A stretch of 64,000 bases of DNA from DASQPA01 sp963757335 (GCA_963757335.1 CAVWRJ010000024.1:124001-188000), one strand, 5' to 3'. Positions 52,381 to 61,058 are shown, counted from the stretch's first letter. Notes: a model not told the origin generated them from the letters alone. A program made the numbers and translations.

Positions 52381-52802
52381 AGACCTTCGCCGCCATCCGC
52401 GACTTCGCCGCCGAGGCGCCGGTCACCGCTGTCGTGCGCGGCGGCTCGATGGCCCCGCTCCTCGCCGACGGCGACCGGGTGGCGATCGCCCGCCGCCGGC
52501 TCTACCTGCCGGGCGACGTCGTCGCCTTCCGGGCCGGCCATGGCGCCGACTCTCGGATCGTCGCCCACCGCCTCCTCGGCTACCGGCTCCACCACGGCCG
52601 GGTCGCCTGCGTCACCCGGGGCGATGCCGCGCCCCAGGCGGACCCGCCGGTGCCGTGGGGCGAGCTGCTCGGCCGGGTGGTCTCCCATCCCGGATCGGCG
52701 CCCCTCACCCCGCCGCGGGCCCGGCTCGCCGCCGTCGCCGCGTTTTTCCGGCTGGCCGTTCGGCTGGCCGTCCGCCGGCTCGGGAGGCGGCTCGTCCGAT
52801 GA
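52377..52802 (+). CDS. S24/S26-like serine peptidase
   Basis: A 141-residue protein coupled by a GTGA overlap to the ligase gene. VRGGSMAPLLADGDRVAIAR carries the Ser-Met pair of signal peptidase I / LexA-type proteases. GDVVAFRAG is the second conserved box, though the general-base Lys usually found here is Arg, and AHRLLGYR plus CVTRGDA complete the fold. There is no clear membrane helix, except perhaps the C-terminal AAVAAFFRLAVRLAV. It may process a protein or peptide of the cassette. The missing Lys makes activity uncertain. Confidence 0.7.
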   Translation: MKTFAAIRDFAAEAPVTAVVRGGSMAPLLADGDRVAIARRRLYLPGDVVAFRAGHGADSRIVAHRLLGYRLHHGRVACVTRGDAAPQADPPVPWGELLGRVVSHPGSAPLTPPRARLAAVAAFFRLAVRLAVRRLGRRLVR

Positions 52803-53785
52803 GCTTCGGCGAGCGGTATCTCACCTTCCCCGACCTCTTCCCCGCCCGCCGGGCGGGAGAGCCCTGGGGGGAGCACGCGGTGAGCCTCGACCTGCCGGGC
52901 GGCCCCTACGAGGTGGCCGGGCTTTCCGCCGTTCAGGCGGCGGCGGTGGGCGAGCGCTTCGGCGCCCTTTGCCGGCCAGGTGACCGCCGGCCGGGTGAAA
53001 ACCGGCCGGGGGACCGCGGGCCGGACGGGCCGGAGGCGGCTTCGGAGGAGTCGGCTGCCGTCCGCTATCTTCTCTTCAAGGCTCCCGAGAGCGACTTCCG
53101 GCCTTTCGACACCCGCAGCTGGGAGTACGCGATGGACTTCGATCACGGCGAGCGGACCGTCCGCCTGGCCGGCCTCTTCCTCATGGCGCGGCTCGACTGG
53201 ACCCCGGCCCTGGGCGGCGCCCTGTGGACCTCGGAGGAGGGTGTCCTCTTCCCCGGGATCTTCGAGAACATCCTCCGGGTGCTCGTCGCCTACCGCCTGC
53301 TCGCAGAGGGCGGGGTGGTCCTCCACAGCGCCGGGGTGACGGCGGGGGACGGCGCCTTTCTCTTCCTCGGTCCCTCGGGGGCGGGGAAGACCACCCTCTC
53401 CCGCCTGAGCGAGGCGCGCGGGCACACCGTCTTGTCGGACGACATGAACGCCCTCCTCCCCAGCCCGGAGCCGGGCGGACCGCCGCGGGTCGTCAAGCTC
53501 CCCTTCACCGGCGACCTCGGAGCGCGGCAGGAGGCCTTTCCCCCGCTCCCGCTCCGCGGCCTGCTGCGGCTGGAGAAAGGGCCCGAGGACGCTCTGCGGC
53601 CGCTCTCCCCGGTGCAGACCCTCGCCCTCCTCTTCGCCTGCTCGCCCTTCGTCAACGCCGATCCTTACCGCCGGGACCGCCTCTTCGGGGTCCTCGCCGG
53701 CCTGGCGCGGGCCGCGCCGGGCCGGGTGCTGACCTTCTCGCTCGCGGGCGGGTTCTGGGATATCCTTACCGGCACTTCTTCATGA
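52799..53785 (+). CDS. HprK-related kinase
   Basis: A 328-residue protein. GGVVLHSAGVTAGDGAFLFL (His176 as in HPr kinase) is followed by GPSGAGKTT (Walker A, 191-199) and HTVLSDDMNALLPSPEPGG (Walker B-like Asp pair). The domain lies at the C-terminus and the N-terminal 170 residues are family-specific. HprK-related proteins with PqqD and radical SAM partners form gene sets catalogued, as I recall, as HPr-rel-A systems, whose product is unknown. The linker at about 61-75 consists of GDRRP/GENRP/GDRGP pentapeptides from a 15-bp repeat. ATGA overlaps join it to both neighbours. Confidence 0.82.
   Translation: MSFGERYLTFPDLFPARRAGEPWGEHAVSLDLPGGPYEVAGLSAVQAAAVGERFGALCRPGDRRPGENRPGDRGPDGPEAASEESAAVRYLLFKAPESDFRPFDTRSWEYAMDFDHGERTVRLAGLFLMARLDWTPALGGALWTSEEGVLFPGIFENILRVLVAYRLLAEGGVVLHSAGVTAGDGAFLFLGPSGAGKTTLSRLSEARGHTVLSDDMNALLPSPEPGGPPRVVKLPFTGDLGARQEAFPPLPLRGLLRLEKGPEDALRPLSPVQTLALLFACSPFVNADPYRRDRLFGVLAGLARAAPGRVLTFSLAGGFWDILTGTSS
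52980..53024. repeat. 15-bp tandem repeat, three units, in the HprK-related gene
   Basis: GTGACCGCCGGCCGG, GTGAAAACCGGCCGG, GGGACCGCGGGCCGG in direct succession; adds three pentapeptides to a linker. Confidence 0.7.
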
Positions 53786-54096
53786 TTGCGCTGACGACGG
53801 TTCTACGGCGGCACCCCGGTGTCCGTTTTCGCGTCCTCGACGACGAGGCCGTGGTCCTCCATCAGGGCTCGGCCGAAGTCCTGGTCCTCGACCCGGTGGC
53901 GACCCGCATCCTCTCCCTGGCGGATGGGGTGGCGCCGGTCTCGCGCTGGACCGAGGTGCTGCTCCGGGAGTACGAGGTCCCCCAGGAGGTCCTGGAAAAA
54001 GACGTCCTCGACTTCGCCGAGGAGCTGCTCCGCGAGGGGCTGCTTGAGAGCGTGACGCCGGGTGGAACCGCCGAGCCCACGGAGGCCTCCCGGTGA
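53782..54096 (+). CDS. PqqD-like peptide-binding protein
   Basis: A 104-residue protein with VRFRVLDDEAVVLHQGSAEV, LVLDPVATRILSLADG and ELLREGLLES, the pattern of PqqD/RRE domains that bind RiPP leader peptides and present them to radical SAM enzymes. Coupled by ATGA overlap to the kinase upstream and to the radical SAM gene downstream (ATGA-like GTGA overlap at 54093). Its presence implies a ribosomal peptide substrate. Confidence 0.82.
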   Translation: MIALTTVLRRHPGVRFRVLDDEAVVLHQGSAEVLVLDPVATRILSLADGVAPVSRWTEVLLREYEVPQEVLEKDVLDFAEELLREGLLESVTPGGTAEPTEASR

Positions 54097-55222
54097 GCTT
54101 CGCCCAGGTCATCGCCCGCACCTGGCGCGACAACCTCCTCTTCTCCGTCCTCCTGGAGCTCACCTACCGCTGCAACCTCGACTGCTTCTTCTGCTACAAC
54201 GACCTCGAGTCAGAAGGGGAAGGCGCTGTCGCGCGAGAGCTACTTCCAGCTCTTCGAGGATCTGGCGGCGATGCAGGTGATGAACCTCACCTTCTCGGGC
54301 GGCGAGCCGCTCGCCCACCCCGATTTTCTCCTCCTGGGGGGCCGGGCGCGGGAGCTGGGCTTCGTCGTGCGGGTCAAGTCGAACGGCCACGCTCTCCGCG
54401 GCGAGCTCCTCCGCCGCTTGAAGGACGAGGTCGATCCCGTTCATCGTCGAGGTGAGCCTCCACGGCGCCACCGCCGCCACCCACGACCGGCAGACCCGGG
54501 TGCCGGGGAGCTTCGAGCGCCTGCTTCTGAATCTCGGGGAGATGGCGCAGCTGGGCTTCAGGGTCAAGGTCAACAGCACCTTGACCGCCTGGAACGAGGG
54601 CGAGATCGAAGGCATGTTCGACCTCGTCGAGTCGCTTGGGCTCGCCTTCCAGGTCGACCCCGAGGTCTCCCCGCGGGACGACGGCGACCGCGAGCCGCTC
54701 TCGATTTCGCCGACCCGGGCGGGAGTGCTGCGGCTGTTCACCATCCAGCAGGAGCGGGCGCTGGCGGCAATGCCGGCAATGCCGGCGGTAGCTCCGAGCG
54801 GGGGAGCGGCGGCGAGCATCGCCCGGGGCGGCGACGACGGCACGGTGCCCTCGGCGGTCTACAAGCACTGCGGCGCCGGCTCCTCCGGGATCTCCGTCGA
54901 CCCCTACGGCAACGTCTACCCCTGCGTCCAGTGGCGGCGGCCGGTGGGGAACCTCCACGAGCAGCGGATCGGCGAGATCTGGTCCGGCTCCGCCGGCTTG
55001 GCCGAGATCCGGCAGATCACCACCGCTGCCAAGGGGATGGTCGACGGCTACGGCGCCGCCGGCCCCCTCCTCAACTTCTGTCCTGGGAACGCCGACGCCC
55101 ACGGCGGCGACCCGCTGGCGGTCTATCCGAGCGCCCTCCGCCGGATGGAAGTGGCGGCCGAAGCCCAGCTGAAAGTGGGTGGAGCGGGTGGGAAGAGGAC
55201 GCTGCTGCCGATCCTGCCCTAG
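54093..55222 (+). CDS. Radical SAM/SPASM protein of the modification cassette, two apparent frameshifts
   Basis: Begins MSFAQVIARTWRDNLLFSV with CNLDCFFC (Cys27, Cys31, Cys34). One extra G near 54220 (AAGGGGAAGG) shifts to ALSRESYFQLFEDLAAM and MNLTFSGGEPLAHPDF (GGEP motif). One extra base near 54441 shifts to FIVEVSLHGATAATHDR, then a complete C-terminus. The SPASM-like part has KHCGAGSSGISVDPYGNVYPC and RPVGNLHEQRIGEIW. The span of 1,130 bp is 376 codons plus two bases, giving 375 residues. It probably modifies a peptide delivered by the PqqD-like protein. AAMPAMPAVAPS derives from a 9-bp repeat. Confidence 0.8.
54766..54792. repeat. 9-bp tandem repeat, three units, in the radical SAM gene
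   Basis: GGCAATGCC, GGCAATGCC, GGCGGTAGC. The first nonamer is identical to that on the coding strand of the carbamoyltransferase repeat 48 kb away. Confidence 0.75.
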
Positions 55223-55261
55223 GAGCCGGCTCCGAAGCGGGCAGGCTCCGGCCGCCAATTC

Positions 55262-55480
55262 CTAAGACGAGATCGGACCCTGGGGGCAGACGCCGAAGTT
55301 GCCCTTGGCGGGCCCGGCGGGCGGCGGGCCGGGGGCGCAGACGGACGCCATCACTTCGAGCGGCTCGCGATTCAGGATCCGCGGCCGCTGGTAGGGGCGC
55401 CTGGCGCCCGCATCGGGTTCCCGCTCGTGCTCGTTGCCTCGATCCAGCTGCATGCTCTCTCTTCCCCCCATCGCGCTCAT
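55262..55480 (-). CDS. Short two-cysteine peptide, candidate RiPP precursor
   Basis: A 72-residue peptide; its ATG at 55480 overlaps the TGA of the C25 protease (ATGA), and an inner ATG at 55453 after GGAAGAGAG is an alternative (63 residues). The N-terminal half is charged (DRGNEHEREPDAGARR). RPRILNREPLEVMAS looks like a leader-recognition helix. The C-terminal part is Gly/Pro-rich with Cys48 and Cys65 (VCAPGPPPAGPAKGNFGVC) and ends PQGPISS. It is not secreted by a normal signal peptide. It lies 39 bp from, and convergent with, the PqqD/radical SAM cassette. I infer that it is the substrate of that cassette. Confidence 0.65.
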   Translation of the reverse strand: MSAMGGRESMQLDRGNEHEREPDAGARRPYQRPRILNREPLEVMASVCAPGPPPAGPAKGNFGVCPQGPISS

Positions 55481-58400
55481 TCGACGTTCGGTCCGCTCGT
55501 GCCGGTCCCTGCCGCCGGGGTGGGCTGCCGTACGCGGAGAGCCGGATCGCCGAGCAGATTGTAGATCTGAATCATCGATTTGCTGCCGCCCAGGGTCGTG
55601 AAGTCCTGGAGGGCGCGGAGAACGACGTCGCCCAGCCGCGGCTGGTCGGGATCGCCCAGGTGCCGGTAGAAGTGTTCGGCCAGGAGCTGAGCCTCGGAGT
55701 GGACCGAGAGGCCCGAGGGGGCCCAGACCGCCGCGGCGCCCCCCGCCGCCTGGTTGACCAGCAGCTCGCCCAGGGAGGATACGCCGGGGACGGCGAAGCG
55801 GTTGATGGCGCAGGTCCAGGCGGTGACGAGCGGCAGACGCGGGCCGTTGCCGAGGCTCGCCACGTCGCTGCTCGCGAGGAGCCCGCCCGACGCCAGACGG
55901 TCGAGGCCGCCGTGACCCATGTAGTCGACCAGCGAGGCGCCGGCCTGGAGGTCGTGGAACAGCCGCGAGCGGGCGTCTTCTAACGACGACGAGCCGAGAT
56001 AGATGCGGTCCAAGGTATAGCCGGCGGGGAAGAGGGCCGCCACCCGGTCGCTCCCGGCTCCGAAGTCGGCGCCGCGGTCGGGGGCGTCGGCGAGGGCGAT
56101 GGCATTCCCCACCCAGCCGCCGTCGGCGCCGCTCTCGTAGCCGGCGAGCTTGTCCACATAGGCGTCGAGCTCGGCCGCCGAATGCGCCGGGATGCGGCCG
56201 ACCGCCAGCTCCGGCATGCCGTCGTTGCCCACCAGGTCGGCGAGCAGGGAGTCGGACGGGAAGAGCCCGTCGTCGGTGGCGACGAAGACGGGCGGCAGGA
56301 TCTCGCCGCCGAAGCCGAGGAGGTTCCGGTAGTCGACCGTGCCGGCCCCGGCGAGCACCAGGTAGCGCGGCGCCGTCCGCCAGGAGCTCCGGGCGTAGGT
56401 GAGGAAGGTCGTGATGGCGTGCGGGTCGGGGAGGCCGTGGGCGAACTCGTCGGTCACCTCGTCCCAGTCGACCACCATGCTGTCGAGCCCCTGGGCCGTC
56501 CGGTAATCGGCGAGGCGCTGGGCGGCGTCGTGGAGGCCGGTGCCGGCGAGGACGACCAGGTTGGCGTGGTTCGCGGTCGACCGCAGGCGCGGGGTCCGGA
56601 ACGGCGTCACGGCGACCGGTGTTTTCAGTCCGGCGGTGGCGGCCGCCAGGTAGCGGGCGGCGGGCGTCCCGCGGAAGGTGAGGTCGAAGCCCCCTTTGGG
56701 GTCGGCGGCGACCGAGCTCCCAGCCATCCAACGCGGGTGGACCGGATCGGTGACGTCGACCAGCCGGACGGCGGCGTCGCCGAAGCCGGCGACCGCGAGC
56801 GGCCCGGCCGCGGTCGTCGTGAAGGCGAGGGCGCCGCCCGCGGCCTGGAAGGTCCGCGGGTAGATCAGGTCGAAGGAGTTGACGTAGAAGATGCTGTAGG
56901 GCACCCCGGCGTCGAGGAGGCCGGTCACCGCGACCGTGTTGCCCGCCGGTTTCAAGAGCGCTGGATCGACGGCGAAGGTCAGGTCGGCGCCCGTGATCCC
57001 CTGGAAGTGACCGTCGCCCAGAGCCGTGCCGTTGAGCGCGATCGACGGGTGGTGCTCCGCCGCCACGCCGGAGTTGCTCGCCCCCTTCAAGTGGACGGTC
57101 AGGCTGGCGCTACCGCCGGCCGTGGCGCCCGGCGCGTCGAGAGTAAAGCTCTTGCTGCCGAAGGTCGGATCGCCGGCCGAAACGAAGTCCCAGAACCAGT
57201 AATCCGAGTCGGGGTCGACGGCGAGAGCGGTCGCCGGCAGGAGGTCCTGCTCGGCATGGAGGGCAGCGGCGAAGGCGGTGGGCGCGGTGCCAGTGGGGGC
57301 GGCGGTCTGCGCCGTGTTCATCAGGAGGCCCCGGGTGAGCTCCAGCCGGTAGACGTTGTCCCGGGTATAGAGGCTGCTCAAAGCCTCGCCGTAGAAATAG
57401 AGCCCATGCGCTCCAAGGAGGTCCACGTCGGGATGCCAGGCGACCGCCTGGCCAGCCTTGGAGAGGTTGAGCTGGCCGTTGGCGATCGCCTTTCCGAGGG
57501 CCTGGGTCGTCATCCCGAGCTGGGCAGCCAGGTCGGCGGTCGCCAGATAGTAGAGCCCGCTGTCGTGGACCGTCACGTGGAGGGCGTCGACGGCGCTCCC
57601 CGGGAGCGGCCCCGGGCCCGGGAGCGGTCCGACGAGGGTCTTCGCGACCGGCTGGACCGGTATCGGCTGGACCGGCAGATGGGCGGCGCGGGTATAGGGG
57701 GCATCGCCGTCTGCCGCCGACTTCCGGCTCCAGTCGGGGCGGACGAGGAACGGCCCGTGGCTCCGCCGCTTGCCGCCCGCCGCGACCTCGACCAGGCGGT
57801 AGGTCTGGGGCTCGCGCGGCGCGGCGCCCTCGTCGACGAAGCGGTAGGTGCCGCCCTGGGGGGCGGTGAGGAGGCCCAAGAGGAGGTCGTGGTTGACCTT
57901 CATCCAACTCCGGCCGTCGCCGGCGAGGCGATAGAGATCGAAGCCGATCGTCCCCGCCTCCGAGGCCGTCCGCCACTCGACCGCCACCCCGCGCTCAGTG
58001 GCGAAGGCGTCGAGCGAGGCGATCACCGCCTCGGTCAGCATCCCCTGGTTGACCGCCACTTCGCAGAGCGGGCCGAAGGTGTAGGTGGCCCGCGCCTGGG
58101 TGGTGTTGCCGGTCTCGTCGACCCAGACCGCCTTGGTGCCGTTGCCGGAGGCGACGGTGCCGACCGCCGGGATGCGCTGCCCGGCGGTGGTCGGCTTGAC
58201 GTCGACGTTCCAGGCGATGGCGGCCGTCGCCCCGGCGGCGACCGTCCCCGGGTTCCAGGTGATGGTGCCGGAGCCGCCCACGGCGGGCTGGGCGGTGATC
58301 GTCCCCTGGGTCACGATGGCGCCACCGGCATAGAGGACCGTGCCGCCCGGGACGTTCGCCGTCACCAGGTGGGCGGCCGAGAAGGTGATCGCCTTGGCGG

Positions 58401-59550
58401 TGGGATTGACCACCTGAACGGTGATGGTGTCGCGCTGCGCCACGCCGACCGTCGGCGGGTTGGGACCCGACTTGAAGCGGACGAACTGGGAGACGTAGGG
58501 CTTGACCGGCGCCGCGCCGGCGTCGGTCGGCAGGTAGATGCGGAAAGCGTTGGGCACCGGGTTGGCGGTCGGGGCCGGCGCTGCCGAGCTCGAGTTGCCG
58601 AGGTAGAACGTCGTGTAGTTGCCGTTCAAGCCGGTGGTCGGGTCGTTGTACGAGTTGATGGTGAGGACCATCGACCAGATGCCGTAGTCGGTGGCCTGGG
58701 CGTCGCTGGTCCAGCCGTTGATCGCGTTCTGCTTCCAGACATTGTTCATCGAGAGCGCGTCGTTGCTGATCGTCTGGGTGGTGGCGCCGGTTCGACTGGT
58801 GAAGGCGACCGAGCCGACGTTGTCCGTCTGGTTGCTGTCGTAATCGAAGTCCTGCTCGAAGGCCGTGCAGCCCGAGGTGATGTACGGGTAGGCCGTGTAG
58901 GCGCGGCTGTTCTGCCCGGTGGTGGGCGCGTTGACCCCGAACTCGTTCTGCGAGTCGATGTAGATCGGGATCTCGGTGCCGCCGGAGGTCGCGTCGCCGT
59001 CATCGGCGCGAACGCCGAAGGCATTGATGTCGGTGCCCGTCGTGATCGCCGAGGACTGGTCGACCCGGAGCTCCCAGTGTCCGGCCGCCGTGTTCTGGGC
59101 GGTCATGCTGTCGAGCAGGCTCACCCAGGCGTTGTCGGCGCAGGCCGCGGCGACCGCGCTGGAACAGTTGAGCGTCGTTGCGGTCGTGCCGTCCGGTCGT
59201 AGGAGAGTGTAGCGGACGGCTGTAGTGAACGTTCCCCCACCGCGGTCGCGGTCGCGTCCGGCCGCCGCTTCGCCGACACCGCCGGCGCCGACGTCGGCGT
59301 CCCAGATCTGGACGCGCAGGCGCGCGAGCCCCGAGGGGACCTCAATGAAGTAGCGGTAGAAAGTGTTGAGCCCGGCCGGATTGTTCGTCGTCAGGTAATC
59401 GCCGTCCGCTTTGGGGGCGCCGCTACCCTGGGGCATGTAGGGGCTCGCTGTGCCCGTCGACGCCGCGAAGGCGGCGGAGCCGAAGGCCGCCGCGGTGAAG
59501 AACGTGGCGAGGAGACCGATGCGCTGGTATAGAGGGGATGTCTTGATCAT
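55477..59550 (-). CDS. Secreted gingipain-like cysteine protease (peptidase C25)
   Basis: A 1,357-residue protein with signal peptide YQRIGLLATFFTAAAFGSAAFA. Residues about 30-480 are beta-rich with adhesin- or Ig-like character. A segment VEWRTASEAGTIGFDLYRLA (about 530) is common in secreted proteins with C-terminal sorting. The C25 caspase-like domain (about 1000-1340) has VDYMGHGGLDRLA with His1213 and VTAWTCAINRFAVPG with Cys1247, the expected His-Cys dyad, and ends IYNLLGDPALRVRQP, typical of C25. The start follows GGAAGGG. Its stop overlaps the start of the 72-residue peptide, so the two are co-translated. Confidence 0.85.
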   Translation of the reverse strand: MIKTSPLYQRIGLLATFFTAAAFGSAAFAASTGTASPYMPQGSGAPKADGDYLTTNNPAGLNTFYRYFIEVPSGLARLRVQIWDADVGAGGVGEAAAGRDRDRGGGTFTTAVRYTLLRPDGTTATTLNCSSAVAAACADNAWVSLLDSMTAQNTAAGHWELRVDQSSAITTGTDINAFGVRADDGDATSGGTEIPIYIDSQNEFGVNAPTTGQNSRAYTAYPYITSGCTAFEQDFDYDSNQTDNVGSVAFTSRTGATTQTISNDALSMNNVWKQNAINGWTSDAQATDYGIWSMVLTINSYNDPTTGLNGNYTTFYLGNSSSAAPAPTANPVPNAFRIYLPTDAGAAPVKPYVSQFVRFKSGPNPPTVGVAQRDTITVQVVNPTAKAITFSAAHLVTANVPGGTVLYAGGAIVTQGTITAQPAVGGSGTITWNPGTVAAGATAAIAWNVDVKPTTAGQRIPAVGTVASGNGTKAVWVDETGNTTQARATYTFGPLCEVAVNQGMLTEAVIASLDAFATERGVAVEWRTASEAGTIGFDLYRLAGDGRSWMKVNHDLLLGLLTAPQGGTYRFVDEGAAPREPQTYRLVEVAAGGKRRSHGPFLVRPDWSRKSAADGDAPYTRAAHLPVQPIPVQPVAKTLVGPLPGPGPLPGSAVDALHVTVHDSGLYYLATADLAAQLGMTTQALGKAIANGQLNLSKAGQAVAWHPDVDLLGAHGLYFYGEALSSLYTRDNVYRLELTRGLLMNTAQTAAPTGTAPTAFAAALHAEQDLLPATALAVDPDSDYWFWDFVSAGDPTFGSKSFTLDAPGATAGGSASLTVHLKGASNSGVAAEHHPSIALNGTALGDGHFQGITGADLTFAVDPALLKPAGNTVAVTGLLDAGVPYSIFYVNSFDLIYPRTFQAAGGALAFTTTAAGPLAVAGFGDAAVRLVDVTDPVHPRWMAGSSVAADPKGGFDLTFRGTPAARYLAAATAGLKTPVAVTPFRTPRLRSTANHANLVVLAGTGLHDAAQRLADYRTAQGLDSMVVDWDEVTDEFAHGLPDPHAITTFLTYARSSWRTAPRYLVLAGAGTVDYRNLLGFGGEILPPVFVATDDGLFPSDSLLADLVGNDGMPELAVGRIPAHSAAELDAYVDKLAGYESGADGGWVGNAIALADAPDRGADFGAGSDRVAALFPAGYTLDRIYLGSSSLEDARSRLFHDLQAGASLVDYMGHGGLDRLASGGLLASSDVASLGNGPRLPLVTAWTCAINRFAVPGVSSLGELLVNQAAGGAAAVWAPSGLSVHSEAQLLAEHFYRHLGDPDQPRLGDVVLRALQDFTTLGGSKSMIQIYNLLGDPALRVRQPTPAAGTGTSGPNVE

Positions 59551-59599
59551 AGGCCCTTCCCGGTGTATGCCCCTCGGAGCGTACGGAATGCTTGAAACA

Positions 59600-59634
59600 G
59601 CAGGGGAACCTCCGCATTCTATGCGGTCCCCTGC
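59600..59634 (-). terminator. Hairpin between the glycosylphosphotransferase gene and the C25 protease
   Basis: On the minus strand GCAGGGGACCGCAT and ATGCGGAGGTTCCCCTGC pair around AGA with one internal bulge, followed by TGTTTC. It lies just after the stop at 59649, so it probably ends the upstream transcript, giving the protease its own promoter. Confidence 0.55.
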
Positions 59635-59648
59635 CCCCCGTCAACTTT

Positions 59649-61058
59649 TCACACCCCGCGTGAGGTGAGGACGATCTTCACCGTCCGCACGAGGATCGAG
59701 AGATCCAGCCCGAGCGACCAGTTGCCCATATAGGCGAGCTCGTAGCGCAGCTTGTTCTGCGGGCTCGAATGGTAGTCGCCGTTGACCTGGGCGAGGCCGG
59801 TCAGGCCCGGGGCGAGCGAGAAGCGCTCGGCGTAGCCGGGGACCTCCGAGAGGTAGCGCTGCACGAAGCCCGGCCGCTCGGGGCGCGGCCCCACCAGGCT
59901 CATGCTCCCGGCGAGAACGTTCAAGAGCTGGGGGATCTCGTCGACCCGCGTCTTCCTGAGGAGGGCCCCGGCCGGGGTAAGCCGCGGGTCCCCTGAAGCG
60001 GCCATCACCTCGTCCCCCGCGGCCTCGGCGTCCGGGCGCATGGTGCGGAGCTTCCAAAGGGTGAAGGGGCGGCGGTCGCGGCCGATCCGCACCTGGCGGT
60101 AGAAGACCGGGCCGGGCGAGGTGAGGCGGACCGCCAGGGCGCCGGCGGCGAGGAGGGGGAGGGCGAGGAGGGCGAGGAGGGCCCCCAGAGCGATGTCCAG
60201 GAGGCGTTTGACGGGCCGGTTGATCTGCCACTCCGACTCGCGGACGACCTCGATCAGGGGGAGGTCCTGGAGCGAGCGGTAGCGCATGCGGCCGATGAGA
60301 CTCTCGAACGGCCCGGGGAGGAGGAGGACGTTCGAGTGGTCCGGCCGGCTCCCGGCGAGGCCGTCGATCAACCGGGTCTGCCAGGAGTCGGCGGGGGAGG
60401 CGAGGATGATGTCGTCGACGGTGCCGGCGGCGAGGAGGCCAGGGAGGTCGTCGATCCGCCCCAGGCAGGGGCCGAGGACCGGGTCGGGGCGATCGTCAGC
60501 ACCCGCTTCGGGGCTCTCCTCGCCGGGGACCGGCACGAAGCCGGCGACCGCCAGACCGTGCCAGTGCCGGGCGATGGCCGCGGCGATCTCGCGCGCCGCC
60601 TCTCCCGTGCCGACGATCGCCACCCGCCGCGCGTGCCGCCGGTCGGGGCGGTCGAGGGCCAGCCGCCAGGCGAGGAGGAGGAGGAAGTCGAAGGCGACGA
60701 AGAGCAGGAGCACCGAGCGCGGAAAGGCCCGGTTGGCGAGGAAGTAGTAGCCCATGAGGGCGAGGCCGGAGAGGAAGGTGGCACCGGCCAGGCCACGGGC
60801 GATCTCGGCCCGGCCGCGCGGCCGTGGCGGGTCGTAGAAGCCGAGAAAGTAGAGGCTCAGAAGCTGCGCCGCGATCCCCACCGGCCAGCCGCCGGCGAAG
60901 AAGCGCAGGCGGTCCCAGGGCAGCCGCGCCGCGGTGAAGGGGACCGGCAGGTGGATGCGGACGAGAAAGGCGAGCCCGAGGGCGGCCGGGGCGAGGCCGA
61001 CGTCGCCCAGGAGGCGCAGCCAGCGAAAGGCGCGCGATCCGCCCCAGGAGGGCCTCAC
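59649..61058 (-). CDS. Polyprenyl glycosylphosphotransferase (initiating enzyme of polysaccharide synthesis)
   Basis: A 469-residue protein. Four or five N-terminal membrane helices (for example LLGDVGLAPAALGLAFLVR, SVLLLFVAFDFLLLLAWRL) precede a Rossmann-like CoA-binding domain (VAIVGTGEAAREIAAAIARH). The C-terminal catalytic sugar transferase domain begins VKRLLDIALGALLALLALPL and has FYRQVRIGRDRRPFTLWKLRTM, TRVDEIPQLLNVLAGSMSLVG and GPRPERPGF. It transfers a sugar-1-phosphate to undecaprenyl phosphate, starting the repeat unit assembled by the operon at the left of the window. Confidence 0.9.
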   Translation of the reverse strand: MRPSWGGSRAFRWLRLLGDVGLAPAALGLAFLVRIHLPVPFTAARLPWDRLRFFAGGWPVGIAAQLLSLYFLGFYDPPRPRGRAEIARGLAGATFLSGLALMGYYFLANRAFPRSVLLLFVAFDFLLLLAWRLALDRPDRRHARRVAIVGTGEAAREIAAAIARHWHGLAVAGFVPVPGEESPEAGADDRPDPVLGPCLGRIDDLPGLLAAGTVDDIILASPADSWQTRLIDGLAGSRPDHSNVLLLPGPFESLIGRMRYRSLQDLPLIEVVRESEWQINRPVKRLLDIALGALLALLALPLLAAGALAVRLTSPGPVFYRQVRIGRDRRPFTLWKLRTMRPDAEAAGDEVMAASGDPRLTPAGALLRKTRVDEIPQLLNVLAGSMSLVGPRPERPGFVQRYLSEVPGYAERFSLAPGLTGLAQVNGDYHSSPQNKLRYELAYMGNWSLGLDLSILVRTVKIVLTSRGV

